This document shows positions 43,385-53,526 of a stretch of 64,000 nucleotides of DNA, one piece after another. Each line of letters starts with the position of its first letter. The first letter of the stretch is position 1. The position numbers and the translations under genes are program-made. The stretch is taken from contig BSYQ01000010.1 of NCBI GenBank assembly GCA_030272585.1, forward strand, positions 1,984,001 through 2,048,000. Direction: 5' to 3'. The stretch is from Bryopsis sp. KO-2023. Lineage: Eukaryota; Chlorophyta; Ulvophyceae; Bryopsidales; Bryopsidaceae. The notes beneath the pieces were generated by a model, which saw nothing but the letters and a program-made list of their open reading frames with translations, did no database searches and was not told the DNA's origin.

Positions 43385-43840
43385 CAGAGATAGGACTTGG
43401 GCCAAATTTTTGGTCCGACTCCGGTCCGGTCCGGTTACGGTCGGGTTACGGTCACCGTACTACGGCCGTAACTCCGTACCGTAACCGGAGTAATATGTTG
43501 TTTTTACGGTACGGAACAGGTACGGTATAACTACGGTAGGCCCTAAATCACCGTGAAGTAGCGTGGTTCAGTGCTAAAGCGTTAGGCTGCAGTCAGTAGG
43601 GTCGCGGGTTCGAATCCCCCTGGGTTCCTTTGGAATCGCGGGACCCTGCGGGGGTCACTTTCTACGGTTTACGGTTGTTACGGCCGTTACGGTCCGGTAC
43701 GGAGCGGTACGGAGTGGTACGGTGCTACGGTTACGGCCGTAAAAGTACGATTTTCTGACGAAAATTGTACTCCGGTTACGGTCCGGTTACGGTGGTTACG
43801 GTCCGGTTACGGTGACCGTAACCGTAAAGTCCTATCTCTG
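43385..43840. mobile_element. hAT-type MITE with TACGG-rich termini, inside RNase H
   Basis: 456 bp with 14-bp perfect terminal inverted repeats CAGAGATAGGACTT and an 8-bp target duplication CTGACAGC (43377-43384, 43841-43848). The subterminal regions are dense in GGTTACGGTCCGG-type motifs in both orientations. The centre holds a tRNA-Cys-like sequence. It has no coding capacity, and its termini and motif differ from the CATACTA family, so a second hAT family must exist in the genome. Confidence 0.93.
43556..43628 (+). other. tRNA-Cys(GCA)-like module in MITE
   Basis: The sequence has an A-box-like GTGGTTCAGTG, an anticodon-loop-like CTGCAGT, and a perfect B-box GGTTCGAATCC (43607-43617). 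The T-stem has one mismatch, and the acceptor and anticodon stems do not pair, so it is a tRNA-derived relic, not a working tRNA gene. Confidence 0.6.
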
Positions 43841-45378
43841 CTGACAGCTCATTTTTGGGAGAGTTGGGGGCAATTGTCTGGGCCTTGAAAAACATTTCCA
43901 GCCTGGTGAAAGGGAGCAAACTCACCCTGCTGACTGATTCGGAGTCCTCTCTGCACAAGCTGTTGGGGGCCTCGTACAAAACACTTACCGAAGATGTGCG
44001 GGTCGCCCGCCTTGCTACCTGGATGGCTGCCAACTTCCCGATCCCTGGCCGGCTGACGATTCGCTTCATCCCAGGCGAAGACAACCATTGGGCTGACGCA
44101 TTGTCTCGCTGGTACCGCCGACCCAACGCGCGCTGCGTCGCCCCGGATTCCGAGCCACCCTTGCCTCCAGCTAGCTGCTCCCCACCTCTGGCTCCCACGG
44201 TTATTCCTTTGGATACGGAACCCCAGGCGCCCACAACGATTACCGAGAATGTCGTACCCCCACAGGAGGTTTCGCTTTTGCCAAACGCAGGGCGAGCATT
44301 ACCAAATCCACTGATGTCATCATCACCTGATTCTCACACTGCTGCGTTTCACTCTGAAACGAATTCTGCAGTGGCGGAGGGGATCCGAGTGGAAGGCGAG
44401 CAGGAGCAGAACTTTGCAGCGCATCTGGCGGTGGTGCGTCGTCTCCACGCCTCGGAGCACTGGGGGGCACAGAAGTTATGGGATCAAGTTCGTCAACGCC
44501 ATCTACAAGTGACTTACAGTGACGTTTGCGAAGTCGTCAAGCGTTGTGCAACATGCCAGTTTTTCGCACAACCGAAAGAAAAAGAGCCGTTGGGCGATAT
44601 TTGCCCTCGTGCTACAAAGCCCGGCCACGCCATCAGCATTGATGTGGTTGGGCCTCTAGAGCCGGGTCACAGGGGCGAAAAGTACCTGGTTTGCATCGTC
44701 GACCATGTTTCGCGTGTGGGCTTCGCGCACGGTGTTTTGGCGGCCGATACCTCCTCGATTTTGGATGTCCTGGAAATGTGGAACCAGCGTCGGGGTCGCC
44801 CAGATACCATCGTCTGTGATGGTGCTTCCTATTTCCACTCTGCTCGAATGCGCAAGTGGCTCCAGGATTCGCGCATCACCATGTTGCGCATTCCTCCTCA
44901 CCACCATCGTGCCAATGGATTGATCGAGCGATTTCAGCAATCCTTGCTCACTCGTCTTCGTCGCATGATGTTCGATCGTCACTGTTCCTGGACGTCGTTG
45001 ATACCCGAGGCAGTGAAAGCCGTCAATGGGGCACGCCATCGCGTCACTCGGTTTGTACCTGACGCGCTTTGGGAAGGAACGGAGCAGCAGTGGTGTGAGG
45101 CGAAACAACGGGGTCAGGAGGCGCGACAGACATACAACAAGGGTAAACGCCTGAAACTGCATCATCACTATTTAGGGGAACGGGTGTTATTATTGGATGG
45201 AACCAGGGATGCTACACCTCAAAATAAATTTCTCCCTCTTTGGAAAGGGCCCTATGTGATCTCCCAGTTGTTGTCTGGACGCCGCTATAAGCTTCTCCCG
45301 CTGACACATGAGGTAAAGCGTGGTCGCAAGCCTTATTTGGTGGCACACAGTAATCAGCTTACGCATTTTTTTGACTGA
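43841..45378 (+). CDS. Pol of inner element: RNase H C-half and integrase
   Basis: The frame continues RNase H (LGELGAIVWALKN..LLTDSES; a later Asp in WADALSRW). A Pro-rich spacer follows, then an integrase zinc module (H..EHWG ... C-x2-C in KRCATCQ), and a catalytic core with Asp in SIDVVGP, Asp in VCDGAS and Glu in NGLIERF. An SH3-like tail has GERVLLLDG and WKGPYVI. Stop is at 45376-45378, shortly before the polypurine tract and 3' LTR. All catalytic acids appear present. Confidence 0.9.
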
Positions 45379-45412
45379 GTGCAACGACTTCTTTCGGAGG
45401 CGCAGGAAAGCG

Positions 45413-45606
45413 TGTGGAATACAGTAAAGGGGATCAGAACTGAGTCGGTCATGGGGTTTAGTCGGGAAGACTCGGAGGACAAGGAAGAGATTTAAGGAAG
45501 AAGGTGGTTGGGTGTATGGTCGTTTATTTTGCTTACATTGTGTAAAGCGTTCTTTGGCGGCCGTTTCACCACTCGGTATCGCTGTTGCGAACGAGTGTAT
45601 TCAACA
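45413..45606 (+). repeat. 3' LTR of inner element
   Basis: 194 bp, matching 39538-39731. It is preceded by a purine-rich tract (GGAGGCGCAGGAAAGCG). Confidence 0.94.
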
Positions 45607-45774
45607 GTTATCAACTGTATGGGGAATGGTATGATGTCAGTGAACAATGTTTTTTACAAAAGGCTGAACTGAGGGAAGGAAAAGTTTGGGAATATTGGAA
45701 TTATTCGAAAAGATGTTGGTGTATGGGTTGTTAAGGCAATCGTGAGGGCACGATTAAGCATTGTGGGGGAGGCC

Positions 45775-45938
45775 TGTAGGAGAGGAGTGACTGTATGTTC
45801 TAGTTGGGAGGGTTAGGATTGTGAGAGGTCAGGAAGGATGACAGTTAGAGTTTGGTTACTGTCAGGCTGGATTGGGAAGTATTAATTGTGGGCAAGCGAA
45901 CAGGTGTTTGTAAGATTTTGATCACGTCTTATCATTCA
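45775..45938 (+). repeat. 3' LTR of outer element
   Basis: 164 bp, matching 36294-36457. It is followed by the CCCAG target copy. Confidence 0.92.
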
Positions 45939-46145
45939 CCCAGCACTGGAGAAGTGTGTGTGTTTGTGTGTCTGTGTGCGCATCCCAATCTCACACTTGG
46001 AATGCCCACTTCGATACATTAACGCCTCATCCTTGACACCTTGTTTACACTCCGTTCAGCCATCCGTGTTGCACACGGGCCTTTCTCTCGCAAAAAAGGA
46101 CTGCTGTCCTCTCCATTTCAGCCTTTCGTTAGACCCACTCCAAAC

Positions 46146-47156
46146 ATGCCGACCAGCATCCCACGGCAGTGCCGCCGTTGCGGGCTGAAACTAAAAAAAA
46201 CGTTGAGAAACAGACTGGATGAGATGGATTGGCGGTCAGGAGCCAAAGTTGCTGCATACAGCTGCGCAGCCGCAGCAACAGCAGTGGCGATCCCCGCCAT
46301 TGCTCTTCCCGCCGCGGGGTTTTCGGCGGGGGGTGTAGTGGCTGGTTCAGTTGCCGCCGCTTGGCAGGCGTCGATTGGCAACGTGGCAGCGGGCTCCGCA
46401 TTCGCTGCGATGCAGACTGCTGGCACCGCCGGAGTCATTAACGGCGTTACGGCTCCGTTGGCAACCGGGGTTGGGGCCGTCGTGGGGATGTTCTCCAGGA
46501 GGAATAAAACGAATCAACCTGACGGAACAGAAGAAGTAGAAAAGAAGCCTTGTGAGAAATGTCGAGGAGATCCAAAAGGGGCTGTGTGTGACGAATGCAA
46601 GGAAAAGGAACAACCTGCCAAAGAGGAGGAAGGGTATTTATGTGAGAAATGTCGCCAACAGGAAAAACGGATTTCATCTGACGAACAAAAAGGGGAAGAA
46701 GGAGAAGGGACGTCAGGTGATGCCGAGGAAAGAGAAGGGGCTTTATGTAACCCACAGGAAAGAGAAGAGACGTCGTGTGATGTGGAGGGAAAAACTGGGA
46801 CGTCAGGTGACGCAGAGGAAGGAGAAGACGCTCCGTGTAACCCAGAGGAAAGAGAATGGCCTCCATGTAATCCAGAGGAAAGAGAAGAGACGTCATGTGG
46901 CGTTGAGGAAAAAGTAGGAACGTCACGTGACGAGCTCCACCGTGACGCTGAGGAAATAGCAGGGACGTCATGTGACGAACGCCGCAGTGACGCTGAGGAA
47001 ATAGCAGGGACGTCACGTGACGAACGCCGCAGTGACGCTGAGGAGAAAACAGGGACTTCTTGTAACGAACGCCGGAGTATCTTCAAAAGCTGGTCTTTGG
47101 GGGGCTCCAAGGCAGCTGTGGTGCTCAGAAAGTACTTACCCCAGCAGAGTAAGTGA
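46146..47156 (+). CDS. IFI6/IFI27-like small membrane domain with Cys-rich repeat tail
   Basis: A 336-aa single-exon protein. A CRRCG motif near the start is followed by an Ala/Gly-rich hydrophobic region (residues about 36-110; AAATAVAIPAIALPAAGFSA, GVVAGSVAAAWQASIGN) with the spacing of interferon-alpha-inducible 6/27 (ISG12) proteins, which in animals sit in mitochondrial or ER membranes. Next come C-x2-C pairs (CEKCRGD, CDECKEK, CEKCRQQ). The acidic tail has about ten degenerate repeats of EE(R/K)..(G/E)TSCDVE type, mostly with one Cys each. The fusion is not one I know. An in-frame ATG at 46041 is possible, but the decayed copy downstream shares the region across the ATG used here. Confidence 0.75.
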   Translation: MPTSIPRQCRRCGLKLKKTLRNRLDEMDWRSGAKVAAYSCAAAATAVAIPAIALPAAGFSAGGVVAGSVAAAWQASIGNVAAGSAFAAMQTAGTAGVINGVTAPLATGVGAVVGMFSRRNKTNQPDGTEEVEKKPCEKCRGDPKGAVCDECKEKEQPAKEEEGYLCEKCRQQEKRISSDEQKGEEGEGTSGDAEEREGALCNPQEREETSCDVEGKTGTSGDAEEGEDAPCNPEEREWPPCNPEEREETSCGVEEKVGTSRDELHRDAEEIAGTSCDERRSDAEEIAGTSRDERRSDAEEKTGTSCNERRSIFKSWSLGGSKAAVVLRKYLPQQSK

Positions 47157-48949
47157 AGTCACTGTGTTTAAATCAATATTCAATATCCAAGACTGATTCT
47201 CCTCATTGACCTGTCACCAGAGGATGTTTTTTTTGTTTTTTTTGGGGGGGGTCTCTCTTTCTATTTATATTTTTCTCAGGGGGGGAAGTGTGAAAAAGCA
47301 AAAGGGGGGGGGGGGGGATTTCACTGTTCTCCTGGTTATGCACCTCTTTCTTTGCAGTAGTTGCACGGGATGTGGAAAAAGTTATTTGCCAAAATGTGGA
47401 GAGGCTGTTTGAGGGGGCGGGAGAATGCTGGATGGGAAAAAAAACCCCAAAATAACATACACACAGGATAACACATTGGTATTGCCAAAAATGCTGTGAC
47501 GAACGATGCTGAAATTTTGAATCGATGAAGGTGTTGGGAGGGAAGTTTTGAAAAAAAGCAAAAGGGTGACATGGTACTGTGTATTTAAGCTTGTATTATT
47601 ACTGGGGCATATTTTTGAGAGACTTTTTAGGGAGCTGTGAAGTCGTTTCTTTTCTGCAGAATGCTTCCATCTTATTTCAAGGTTTCAAATTGTGCAAATT
47701 CAAGTTTAATGAGTTCTGGGAAGTAATGGGTTATGCTAAGAGACCACACATGTTCATATGATTTTCTGACTGTACAGTAATCAACTGACGCTGGGTGATA
47801 GGCTTTATCACCCAGTGATACATACATATATATATTTATTTATCTGTACAAAAAAATGAAATTTGGCGCATGTGAAATGAGGATCGTTGCTATTTTCCAA
47901 GCCATTATATATTTTTGGAAGTGTGCAAGGCAATGTGACTTCTTTCCTGGAGAAGACACAATTTTATTTTTATTTTTTTATTATTTTTAATATCATTCGA
48001 AAATATGTATCGATGATTTTCCAACCATACAACACAGTGTGTGCAAATTTGGCGCCATAGAAAGCCACATTGTACAAGCTACTGACGTTAGATTTTCATT
48101 GATGCATATGGTCAGGGGAGGTTACTTCCCTGTATTTTGGCTGGAATGACTTTGTCAAGAGTTTGGCCTTCAAACAAATCCGCTCTTAGTAAACTAGACT
48201 GATGCACCCATTCTCGAGACCAGTCAGTCCCTGTTGTACTGGTGGCCAGACAGGGGTAGAAATACTTGTTGAAAAACGGGGTTAATGCTCTGTGTGTTAT
48301 GTTCCTAGACTTTTTGTCATTAGTATGCACAGCTGGAGGTGATCATTGGGACACATGCTAAAACTGAATTTCCACATGGACCACCAGGGACACCTATTCC
48401 ATGTACCCAGAATGACAAAACGAAAACAACTCCAGTCCACACAAAAGACAGGTGCCGCCACCAAACTTTAAACCCATCGACAAATCCAGATCATACCCAT
48501 CACCATCATTGTATTGTTTTGGTGGCGCGTTGTGGCCCCCAAGAAAAGTTGCTTGGCAATTTTTTGGACCGCAGAAGGGCCAAAACGAATTTTCCAAAGA
48601 TAAGTCTTGAGCCAGAAATGCACTAGAAGTTTGGTAAGACTGGGGCCACATCCCACAAAAAAATAAAAAAAGCCCCACAGAACTCACAAACAACAGAGAT
48701 AAACTAGTGTTGTGTTGCAAACCTTGTAAGTTGTATCATTGAATTTTGGGACCATATTTTCATTTTATTTTCCAAATTCCACAAAAGAGCCACATCAATA
48801 CGAAACAGGCAATTTAGGGTCACTTTTGGGCCACCGAAATCGAAAAAATATATTCTGATCACCACCCACAAGATCCAGCTGACTCACTACCAAAAATATC
48901 CCTGTGGCGTACTCACTGGCGATTCCACCCAATCGATACACACAGTCCG
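47157..48949. other. Intergenic, no gene seen
   Basis: Poly-G and poly-T runs (47228-47318), an AT-rich part and a 10-bp stem hairpin (47791-47815) are present. Open frames on both strands around 48330-48720 show no domain and no splice logic. Confidence 0.45.
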
Positions 48950-49080
48950 TTCACGTATCCGTCGCGCAACAGACCTTTCTCTTACATAAGTACTGCCATC
49001 CTCTCTAGGTCAGCAATTCGTTCAACACACCCCAAACACGCCGACCAGCATCGAACAGCAGTGCCGCAGTTTCGGATGGT
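48950..49080 (+). pseudogene. Decayed partial copy of the IFI27-like gene (5' UTR and start)
   Basis: About 130 bp align with 46060-46190, from the 5' UTR through the first codons (CGCCGACCAGCATC shared). The start codon is changed from ATG to ACG, and similarity ends after about 12 codons. It is a truncated duplicate with no coding capacity. Confidence 0.75.
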
Positions 49081-49409
49081 ATGTCAGTGCGTACTACGCT
49101 ATAGCTAGTAGCTTCAGAGATGGTTCAGGGAAAAGGAGTGATGTACCATTGGGGGTAGGGGGTGGCGTTTTTGCCAGGATTAAACTCGCGTGGCTCCAGC
49201 ATATAGGTTTATCTCCACACTCAAGGAAGCATATCGCCGGCAGAGCACGTACGCTTTCTGGTACCCGTGAGCACTCGGGACCGTGTGAGGAAGCGTACAC
49301 TGGCGGACATGCCCTTCGTACTCGTCTTTCCCCCAAACGGAGATAAATATGGCGGAGGTAGTGCTAGTTGGGTGCCTGGTTGAAGAAAGAGCGCGCGAAT
49401 CCCAACAAG

Positions 49410-50600
49410 ATGGTGAGGATCTACTGCATCACTCTCGACAGTGCTGATATTTTTCCTGGGGGAGTCGTCACTGGTCACGTGTTGCTGGAAACAAGCGAGC
49501 GAATCAAAGCACGGGGAGTTCGCTTATCCCTTCTCGGGGTGGAGAAAGTGCACATCATTCGGCGTCGCAAGGATAGTAAAGGAAACAGAAAGGTCTACCA
49601 CTATGTCGCTGAAAGGGAGCTCGTCAGCGAAAGAGTGACTCTGTTCGGCTGGCCCAAAGGGGCCCAGGGAGATCCAGTTTTTCTGGAGGCGGGTCGTCAA
49701 TACTCTTTCCCGTTCAAGTTCAGCATTCCGTTCCACTGTCTCCCAAGCTGCGAGTACAACGAGTCGAAAAGGATCTCTTATCGAATCGACAGCTGCGTCG
49801 ACAGGCCATGGAGGTTCGACTATAGCTGTAAAGCTTCGGTATGGGTGTTTCCTAACGCTCACGTGGATTTCGTCCCTCCCCACTACTCCACAGAGCTCGA
49901 ACAGCGTCACATCCCCAAGGTGTGTTTCTGCTTTGGAAGAGGGGCGCTGAAGCTAAGAATCGAGCTGGTGAAGACCGCGTACTGGTGGCTGGAAAATATC
50001 CCCGTGGAGGTGCTGGTCGACAACTCGGAGTGCAAGTCGCCGATCAGAAAATTCAAGGTTCAGTTGGCAATCGTGTCGACGTACGTGGCGAAGGGCCGCG
50101 TCGACACGCACGAGCACCAGCTGGCTGTCAAAGAATTCCCCCTTTCGAACGGTGAAATTCCGCCGAACGCCCAGGAGGTCAAGTTCCGACACACTTTCGA
50201 CCGCCAACAGTATGTGTACGACCAGCGCTTCCCGTCGTCCACAATCCATGGGGAGTTCATAACCCACAAGTTCGTCATACGAGCGACCGTGAAATACTGG
50301 TTCGGCAAGTATTCCACAGAGCTCCCCATTTTCATCGCCGATGGTCCTTCAAGGCCGTCTGATTCCAACCAGCCCGTGAACGATCCTGACGCGGCGGCGG
50401 CTGTGCAAAAAGATCATGATAAGAAGCCACTATGGGCTAATGCGCCCCCTTATGCTTCTGGATATTACCCAGATTATCCCACAGAGGATTCAGGCTTGAT
50501 GTTTGATCGCATGCCAATCGGGAAATGGCCGGATGAGGATATTCCCTTGTTCGAGAAAACGGAGGACTACGGAACCAGCAGAGATGATTACGGACACTGA
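49410..50600 (+). CDS. Arrestin-domain protein, copy A
   Basis: A 396-aa single-exon protein with arrestin N domain (residues about 1-145: MVRIYCITLDSADIFPGG, GHVLL, LPSCEYNESKRISYRIDSCVDRPW) and C domain (about 170-315: VKTAYWWLENIPVEVLVDNS, HEFITHKFVIRATV-like end). Arrestin-domain (ARRDC/alpha-arrestin) proteins are adaptors linking membrane cargo to ubiquitin ligases and endocytosis. No PPxY motif is visible in the Tyr/Pro-rich tail (about 345-396). In-frame ATG at 49368 adds 14 residues; the internal ATG aligns with copy B. The 3' UTR also resembles that of copy B. Confidence 0.9.
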   Translation: MVRIYCITLDSADIFPGGVVTGHVLLETSERIKARGVRLSLLGVEKVHIIRRRKDSKGNRKVYHYVAERELVSERVTLFGWPKGAQGDPVFLEAGRQYSFPFKFSIPFHCLPSCEYNESKRISYRIDSCVDRPWRFDYSCKASVWVFPNAHVDFVPPHYSTELEQRHIPKVCFCFGRGALKLRIELVKTAYWWLENIPVEVLVDNSECKSPIRKFKVQLAIVSTYVAKGRVDTHEHQLAVKEFPLSNGEIPPNAQEVKFRHTFDRQQYVYDQRFPSSTIHGEFITHKFVIRATVKYWFGKYSTELPIFIADGPSRPSDSNQPVNDPDAAAAVQKDHDKKPLWANAPPYASGYYPDYPTEDSGLMFDRMPIGKWPDEDIPLFEKTEDYGTSRDDYGH

Positions 50601-52232
50601 GCAGGGGAAAAGAAAAGTGCTTTTCCAACTCGGGGTTGGAAACGCAGGGCTAAATTTCATTCTATTTTCGTAGGGATCAGGTGATCAACATTGGGGAGTC
50701 TGCTGTTCGATATTTCAGTATCATGGGGTTTGGGAATCTTTCATGGGTTTGTGACAATAACTGGAGGATTGGATGCTGGCGGTGTTGTTGGCTAGGAGTT
50801 GCCAGAGATTTCAATTTGCAGGAGAGGGGGGGGAGGGTTGGTGGAGGCTCATATGACTTTGGGGACCTCCTGATTCCACCTATCAGGAAGGTACGACCAT
50901 TTGGGACAAGCTTTTACGTTTCCATGAGTTTTCAGTCATTTGCTTGGAGCAGTTCAGTGCTTCTTATATTGTATGTATAATATATAAAAGATTCGTACCA
51001 ATAGATGAAAATATGACAGTTTTGATCGACACGGTCATAGCTTTTTTTTGTGATGTTCGCTAGTTTTGAAAAAAATGCAGTAGCTTTTAGGTAGAGCCAA
51101 TATGTGTGCATCTTTCTTCAGGATTTCCAGTTTGGCTTGGTGGATCCTACGATCTGCATGAATTTTTTATTTTGATAACGGACAAGCCAATTCATACATT
51201 TTTGTGTTCCTTTTATTTTTTCACAGGGGATAAGGGGTAAGTATACCGACTTTTGGTGCATGTTTTTGAATACCTTGTGAAATCAGATTTGCTTCTGGAA
51301 AAAGAAGCAGAAAATCAATTGTCAGGGATGATTGTGCAGAAGGCGCGCTGATTATGTAACAAGTGTGATTCTTGAAGAAACTGGGATGTTTTTCATCTTT
51401 GGTAGGCAAGTATTTGATTTGCCAAAAGAAAAAAAAGGAAACACATTGCATATTGAATAGTGCATCTGAATTTGCTGGTAGGTACCAGTGTTTGCTTGCC
51501 ATCTGACATATCACCCTCCTGTTTTTTTTTTAGCAAGTTGTATACAAACTCTGGATTTCCAGAAATGCATTGAATCCTGCCGAAGATTTCTAATTTTTTT
51601 GGGGGGCTTCCCCCCCCCCCCAAAGTTGCTTATGTCTGTGGTTGCTTTTGGAGATACACATTCAACATCCTGTTACGTATAAGTTCTCTACTACCAATGA
51701 TGATACAGAATTTTTATCACAATCACTTCGTTTTTTACAACTGCACCAGCACCTGGATGTCTCTCAACACTCCACTCTTATTTGTTTCAAGACAAATCCC
51801 ATGGAAATCGACTGATCGTCGAAAACCATACATTTTTTTTAATGTTAAAAATGCAGAAAAACACCCATGCAGAATGAGGCACAACTCTGAAAAACAAATT
51901 GCTCAAATCTGCATTTCCTTGTTGTAGGCATAAAAATTGTGACTGAATGATCACCAAAAAACTTCAAGCAACTGCGAAGCAAAATACCCAATGATACAAC
52001 AACTCCGAAATGAAAAAGAGATTATGTCCAACGCCAAATGATACACCAAGCACAATGCATGATTTGCATGTCCTTGTTGCAGGCATCCCTGTGCACTCGG
52101 ACTCAGTGCAGCAATCTTATGAACATTTTGTTCATAATTCAAGAAAAAAAAAAACATCGATGACCTGTTGTCGGCTCCAGAAGCTTCTAGAGTGGTGCTG
52201 GTCTGTATGAATCTCAAAACATGTTTGATTTT
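50601..52232. other. 3' region of arrestin A and spacer, no gene seen
   Basis: The first 130 bp share blocks (GGAATCTTTCATGGGTTTG) with the 3' flank of arrestin B at 55574-55592. The rest is AT-rich with C/T runs and without coding features. Confidence 0.5.
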
Positions 52233-53526
52233 CTACTTGCAGACGCATCTTCGTTTGCACTCTTTGCATTTCTTGCAACTTTGAGGTTTCGGGTGGCAAG
52301 AGCTCTCTGGAAGACCAAGAGACGGCATGGCATCAGTGAAATGAAGTAATTGCATCTCGTGAAAATGAAAATACATTGCCGAACACAAAAACAACTCACC
52401 AATTTCACCATATGCACCACCGCCTCCTCCTCCGCCACCACCTCCACCGTATACACCACCGCCTCCGCCGCCACCACCACCACCACCACCACCACCACCA
52501 CCACCTCCCCCGCCGCCACCTCCGCCGCCACCGCCGCCACCTCCGCTGCCACCGCCGCCACCGCCGCCGCCACCGCCGCCGCCACCGCCGCCACCTCCGC
52601 CGCCACCGCCTCCTCCTCCGCCGATTGCGCCACCACCCCCGCCGCCGCCTCCGCCGCTTAAGGGTTCACCGAGAAGTCGCCTCAAGCCTTGGGGGTAAGT
52701 ACACACCTTCTCGATTCTTCCTTTGCAGCACGGAGCACCCTTGCAGCTACCGTACTTGCCGTTCTGTGGCTTGCATTGGATCGTTTTGCACTGCTTTTCC
52801 AACTTGCATTCCTGTGTACCATCAATCGCAAATACTCTCAGCCGAATAGTGTACACAAAGAAAAACAAAACAAACAGCGGGAATCAGACGCCAAGGGTTC
52901 GGGCTTGTTTCAGTCCAGCCTTACTTTGCATTTGCAATTGCATTCTTTGGAGCTCGATTTGTGCTTGCCTTTGGAGCTCGATTTATGCTTGCCTGGGAGA
53001 CACACACACACACACAAAAACATAAATCGAGCATGCGTGCCATATGGCCGGCAAATCCAAGCGAAGCACCACCAAACAGGACAAACATCAACTCATGAAT
53101 CTGCTGTTCAATACTATTGAACAGCACTAGTAGTGATGTAAAAAAAAGACCATTCAAAGCAAAGCCAAATCACACTCACTCAGAAGGGCTCGCCCATTTC
53201 GGACCGGTGAAATGTATGTCCAGACGTTGGATACCGACGTCTCTGCAAAAAAAAAGAAATCGAGGACTCCGCATTTTTGGTCAAAAAAAACATCGAGATA
53301 CCAAGTGTCATTCCAGTGCTGCTGGTCATTCAGCCTCCACAATGACCCAGCACGCGTATCGGTAGGTTATGTCCCTAAGTTGTGTCAAAAACCAGCAAAA
53401 AAACAGAGGCTGTATGATCAGAATCACGTGACATGGACAGATGCACATACCAGCCGAGGCCGCGGACTGGCAAGTCGCCAGAACGGCGAAGATCGTGAGC
53501 GGCAGCAGAATCAAAAAACACCTCAT
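52233..53526 (-). CDS. Secreted Cys-rich protein with long polyglycine tract, five exons
   Basis: Exons 53526-53451, 53242-53180, 52992-52925, 52811-52400 and 52306-52233 join in phase and encode 230 aa. Exon 1 is a signal peptide (MRCFLILLPLTIFAVLATCQ, cleaved near SAASA). Exon 3 has two KHKSSSK repeats and ends ECNCKCK. Exon 4 starts with eight Cys in 50 residues, including CKGAPCC. An almost pure Gly run of roughly 85 residues with a few Ala, Ser, Tyr and Val follows. Exon 5 ends CKKCKECKRRCVCK. It is probably an extracellular matrix, scale or wall protein cross-linked through Cys and Lys. No family is recognised. The gene lies between, and opposite to, the two arrestin genes. Confidence 0.75.

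Larger units (their letters stand above)
39538..45606 (+). mobile_element. Inner LTR retrotransposon (gag-PR-RT-RH-IN)
   Basis: Two apparently identical 194-bp LTRs (39538-39731 and 45413-45606, TGTGGAATAC...TTCAACA) are flanked by GTTA (39534-39537 and 45607-45610). A primer-binding site starts immediately after the 5' LTR, and a purine-rich tract precedes the 3' LTR. Domain order PR-RT-RH-IN is gypsy-like. The RT has LPQGW..SP in place of the usual PFGL.NAP and an FVDD box. The RNase H domain is split by a MITE (43385-43840), so this copy is disabled after a recent insertion. Confidence 0.94.
36294..45938 (+). mobile_element. Integrase-only LTR element carrying a nested LTR retrotransposon
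   Basis: Apparently identical 164-bp LTRs (36294-36457 and 45775-45938, TGTAGG...TTCA) are bounded by a 5-bp target duplication CCCAG (36289-36293, 45939-45943). A polypurine tract (GTGGGGGAGG) precedes the 3' LTR. Excluding the inner element (39538-45606), the body is about 3.6 kb and holds one ORF with an integrase but no RT, RNase H or protease. Replication must therefore depend on RT supplied in trans. Confidence 0.9.

Noticed and set aside
43556..43628. Functional tRNA-Cys gene
   Set aside because: The B-box is intact, but the acceptor and anticodon stems do not pair and it is embedded in a transposon.
47791..47815. Rho-independent-style terminator hairpin
   Set aside because: A 10-bp stem with no U-run, in a nuclear genome with no nearby gene end; it is kept only as a chance or repeat-derived hairpin.
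52350..52849. Plus-strand Thr/Ala- and His/Arg-rich ORFs
   Set aside because: They are antisense of the polyglycine exon; the spliced minus-strand gene with signal peptide explains the region.
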